Source: an uncultured Collinsella sp.
GTDB lineage: Bacteria > Actinomycetota > Coriobacteriia > Coriobacteriales > Coriobacteriaceae
Direction: 5' to 3'
Length of the DNA stretch: 7,826 nt
Assembly: GCA_900543945.1 (NCBI GenBank)
Contig: UQTN01000095.1
Location: 1-7,826, forward strand
The stretch's first letter is position 1; each line of letters opens with the position of its first letter. The notes beneath the pieces were generated by a model that worked only from the letters and a program-made list of their open reading frames with translations, was not told the DNA's origin and did not search any database. This document shows positions 5,859 through 7,826 of this stretch, one piece after another. The position numbers and the translations under genes were made by a program.

Positions 5859-5923
5859 AAACCATCACAACATTCGACGTTTTTCGGCAAAATCGCGTTT
5901 TTTACCGAATGTTGTGATGGTTT
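5859..5923 (-). terminator. Long stem-loop (18-bp perfect inverted repeat) right after the exporter stop
   Basis: Bases 5859-5876 and 5906-5923 are perfect reverse complements over 18 bp (arm begins AAACCATCAC), with a 29-base loop. The stem begins one base past the exporter stop codon (TAA at 5927-5925). In the minus-strand RNA the loop can form a second stem, CGGUAAAA (5907-5900) with UUUUGCCG (5892-5885), with one U-G pair. No strong U-tract follows, so it may protect the 3' end or be an intergenic repeat, with the next hairpin (5808-5840) doing the terminating. Confidence 0.65.
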
Positions 5924-5924
5924 C

Positions 5925-7205
5925 TTACTGCTTTACGGCACGTTCCAAGTGATTGCGTCCAAACAGCAGCAACGCCGCAGGGACCGCCGTCACGACCATG
6001 CCCGCCCCCACGAGTGTCCGTTGTACGCCAAATGTTGCCGCCAGCCACGGTGCAACCGCCAGAGGGGCCACGCCAGCGAACATATTGCCAAAGCCCATGA
6101 CCGAATTGACGCGACCGAGCTGCTCGAGCGGAGCCGTCGTTTGCACAATGGTGTTGTGGAGCGGGTTGACGACACCCCAGGCTATGCCCAGTGCAATCTG
6201 GCCGACGAGGGCCACGCCCACGTACGGCGTCCCCACATAGAGCAGACTTCCCAGGCCCACGGACATAAGCGCCACGAGCAGTGTTTTAAGGTTGACCAGG
6301 TGCGGTGGCAAGCGGAGCGCAACGACGGCGCCCAGCACCGCGCCCACACCGCAGGCCGACGAAAGCCAGCCCATCCACTCAACGCCGACGTGCAGGACAT
6401 CGCGATAGAAAAACGACTCGAGCGGATCGAAGGCCCCGTAGCCAAAGTTCGAAAGAAAAATGATACAAAACAGCAGGGCAAGAACGCTGTTGGTAAAGAC
6501 CGTCTTGATGCTGGTCGCGAAGGTGACGCGGGAGGATATGCTGGGGTTGGAGCTTTGTCCCGCACGCTCCCCTTCCTCTGCCGAATCGGCATCCACATAT
6601 CCGGCGACATGGCTGGCCTGCGGCCTAAAGCCCCAACTGACGACGAACGCCAACACGGTAAAGAGCATCATGAGCACGAACACCGCGCGCGACGATGCAG
6701 CCGCCGCGACAAAGCCGCCCAGCGTGGGTCCAACGATAATGCTCACGTTTGAGAACATGGCGATGGCGGAATTGATGTCTTTGAGTTCGGCGGGGTCGTC
6801 GGTGAGGTAGGCCGGATAAGATGTGGCGATGGGTTGGGCAAATCCCATCGTAAAGCCTAGGAGCACCGCGCCGAGCAGGACAATGCCGGTCGCACCACCA
6901 AAGGCAATGATTGCCGTGCCGGTTACAAGCGTGCCGACGATGCTCAGCAAGAAATGACGGCGCGGACCCCAGGCGTCGAGCGCCGCGCCGCCCGCAAAGG
7001 ATCCCAGGATCACAAAGACGTTCATGAACAGGACGGCCAGCGATGTCGCGACGACCGAAGCGTCATCCGTATAGGTGAGCGTTCCGATGACGCCGATAAA
7101 ATAACTGGTCTGAAAGCCGGTGTAGATGAGGAAGCGCATTGCCACCAGGCGTTTAGCCTGCACGGACAGCGACGAGTGGAATTTTGGAAATACAGATGTG
7201 GGCAT
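5925..7205 (-). CDS. Major facilitator superfamily exporter (12 TM, EntS/MFS_3-like)
   Basis: A 426-residue inner-membrane transporter, the normal size for a 12-helix MFS protein. Hydrophobic segments appear as two groups of six. Helix 1 is around RFLIYTGFQTSYFIGVIG. The helix 2-3 loop carries the MFS signature-like GGAALDAWGPRRHF. Helix 4 contains LGFTMGFAQPIATSYP and helix 5 IVGPTLGGFVAA. A charged central loop (DADSAEEGERAGQ) separates the halves, and helix 10 contains GIAWGVVNPLHNTIVQ. The pattern, including the PLHNTIVQ stretch and closing helix, resembles multidrug or siderophore exporters of the MFS_3/EntS type; the substrate is unknown. The ATG at 7205 is preferred because AAGGAG lies four bases upstream, whereas the in-frame ATG at 7259 adds 18 polar residues and has no such site. 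A structured leader precedes it and two stem-loops follow, so it is probably monocistronic. Confidence 0.92.
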   Translation of the reverse strand: MPTSVFPKFHSSLSVQAKRLVAMRFLIYTGFQTSYFIGVIGTLTYTDDASVVATSLAVLFMNVFVILGSFAGGAALDAWGPRRHFLLSIVGTLVTGTAIIAFGGATGIVLLGAVLLGFTMGFAQPIATSYPAYLTDDPAELKDINSAIAMFSNVSIIVGPTLGGFVAAAASSRAVFVLMMLFTVLAFVVSWGFRPQASHVAGYVDADSAEEGERAGQSSNPSISSRVTFATSIKTVFTNSVLALLFCIIFLSNFGYGAFDPLESFFYRDVLHVGVEWMGWLSSACGVGAVLGAVVALRLPPHLVNLKTLLVALMSVGLGSLLYVGTPYVGVALVGQIALGIAWGVVNPLHNTIVQTTAPLEQLGRVNSVMGFGNMFAGVAPLAVAPWLAATFGVQRTLVGAGMVVTAVPAALLLFGRNHLERAVKQ

Positions 7206-7218
7206 GGGGCTCCTTATT

Positions 7219-7280
7219 GCATACGAATGTGGGCAGCGAGCATTTGGCCCTCCGTCCATTGGCTCAATCTATCCGTATGC
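7219..7280 (-). other. Nested stem-loop in the exporter leader
   Basis: GCATACG (7219-7225) pairs perfectly with CGTATGC (7274-7280). Inside it, GAGC (7238-7241) pairs with GCTC (7262-7265), and TGG/CCA pairs follow after three mismatches. The structure ends about six bases upstream of the exporter ribosome binding site, so it could influence translation. It matches no riboswitch I recognise, and the long loop makes it uncertain. Confidence 0.3.
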
Positions 7281-7338
7281 CTTACTAAGGACACATCGAG
7301 CCCCTTCCTTCTGTCTTTCCGTCCAGCATGAACTACTT

Positions 7339-7371
7339 GGTAGATTTTAAGGCATGTCCCTAAGATCTACC
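7339..7371. repeat. Imperfect hairpin overlapping the mobB stop codon
   Basis: GGTAGATTTTA (7339-7349) and TAAGATCTACC (7361-7371) are complementary at 10 of 11 positions around an 11-base loop. The odd position would be a U-G pair in plus-strand RNA but an A/C mismatch in the mobB transcript. The right arm covers the mobB stop codon (TAG at 7362-7360). There is no U-tract after it on the minus strand, so a terminator role is doubtful. Confidence 0.3.
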
Positions 7372-7826
7372 GAGGTGGTCTTGGATGAGATCGCAGATGG
7401 CTCGGGCGTCGTTGATGTTGATGGCTCGGGTCGCAAAGCCGGCGTCGAAGGCCTGACGCGCCAGGGCCTCGTTGCAGGCAAGGGCCAGCGTGTGGCCATC
7501 GACCAGGTCGAGCGAGCTCTTGCCGCGCAGACGGTCGACACCGGAGCGCGCGACCACGATGTTGTCGAAGCCCTCGGTCTTGTAGCCCTCGATGATCACC
7601 ACGTCGACATCGTTGTAGCGCGACAGCAGCTCGCGCGCGGGCATCTCGTCCTCCTCGCGCGTGTCGGCGTACTCCGCCCAGCGCGTGGCGCAGATGAGGC
7701 CCACGTGCTTGGATCCGGCCTGGTGATGGCGCCAGGTGTCCTTAGCGGGCACATCGATATCAAAACCGTGATGCCCATGATGCTTGAGCGAACCCACGCG
7801 CAGACCGCGGCGGGTGAGCTCGGCAA
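7360..7826 (-). CDS. mobB: Molybdopterin-guanine dinucleotide biosynthesis adaptor MobB (5' end outside window)
   Basis: MobB is a GTP-binding P-loop protein that assists MobA in attaching GMP to molybdopterin, giving the bis-MGD form of the molybdenum cofactor used by enzymes such as formate dehydrogenase and DMSO-reductase-type oxidoreductases. The visible 155 residues begin AELTRRGLRVGSLKHH and include the family hallmark HHGFDIDVPAKDTWRHHQAGS, then DVDVVIIEGYKTEGFDNIVV (the Walker-B-like strand and IEGYK motif). The protein ends at DLIQDHLGRS. The N-terminal P-loop, about 20-30 residues upstream, lies beyond the right edge. A GTG at 7797 is in frame but cannot be the real start, because the family sequence continues unbroken upstream of it. 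No other cofactor gene is in view; partners would lie to the right. Confidence 0.9.
   Translation of the reverse strand, partial: AELTRRGLRVGSLKHHGHHGFDIDVPAKDTWRHHQAGSKHVGLICATRWAEYADTREEDEMPARELLSRYNDVDVVIIEGYKTEGFDNIVVARSGVDRLRGKSSLDLVDGHTLALACNEALARQAFDAGFATRAININDARAICDLIQDHLGRS

Noticed and set aside
5714..5890. Upstream ATG (5890) as start of the HAD phosphatase
   Set aside because: The extension would encode hairpin DNA and Cys/His-rich sequence absent from the family; ATG at 5713 starts 13 residues before the catalytic Asp as expected.
5850..6752. Plus-strand open frame of 300 codons
   Set aside because: It lies antisense to the exporter and its hairpin, is rich in Arg/His/Gln with no recognisable domain, and the minus frame clearly encodes a 12-helix transporter.

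Overview
The window looks like a stretch of chromosome from a GC-rich, Gram-positive gut actinobacterium. Collinsella or another Coriobacteriia member is the best guess, based on overall base composition, sortase-type pilins with isopeptide-forming domains, and the mix of neighbours. No ribosomal or other marker gene is present, so this is an inference. All five protein genes I accept lie on the minus strand, so the window reads from right to left.

Right edge (7360-7826): the 3' part of mobB, the GTP-binding adaptor of molybdenum-cofactor guanylation. After a leader of about 150 bases with a nested stem-loop comes a 12-helix major facilitator exporter (5925-7205). Two stem-loops follow it: an 18-bp perfect inverted repeat that begins one base past the stop codon, and a 12-bp hairpin with a T-tail. 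Next is a Cof-type HAD phosphatase (4892-5713). A near-copy of the 12-bp hairpin follows its stop, so the HAD gene sits between two copies whose sequences differ by a compensatory base-pair change.

A gene-free, AT-rich stretch (about 4367-4845) separates this part from a pilus/adhesin operon. It holds a probable promoter, an inverted repeat with helically spaced TAGCT motifs, and a second spaced inverted repeat. The first pilus gene (1004-4366) encodes a 1120-residue cell-wall-anchored protein: signal peptide, acidic linker, right-handed beta-helix, two Spy0128/FctA-like isopeptide domains, and an LPLSG sorting signal. It overlaps by 8 bases a second pilin gene (1-1011, cut by the window edge) of the fimbrial isopeptide-formation D2 family. 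The sortase expected for this locus is not in the window and probably lies further left.

The most interesting signal is a run of nine G's just after the signal-peptide codons of the large adhesin. Gain or loss of one G would stop translation within about a dozen codons, the hallmark of slipped-strand ON/OFF phase variation. As sequenced, the gene is in the ON register. The second pilin gene carries an apparent one-base frameshift near 345-355, so this copy may be broken, may be phase-shifted, or may contain a sequencing error. The adhesin also looks mosaic: its body is visibly less GC-rich than its C-terminal domain and the flanking genes.
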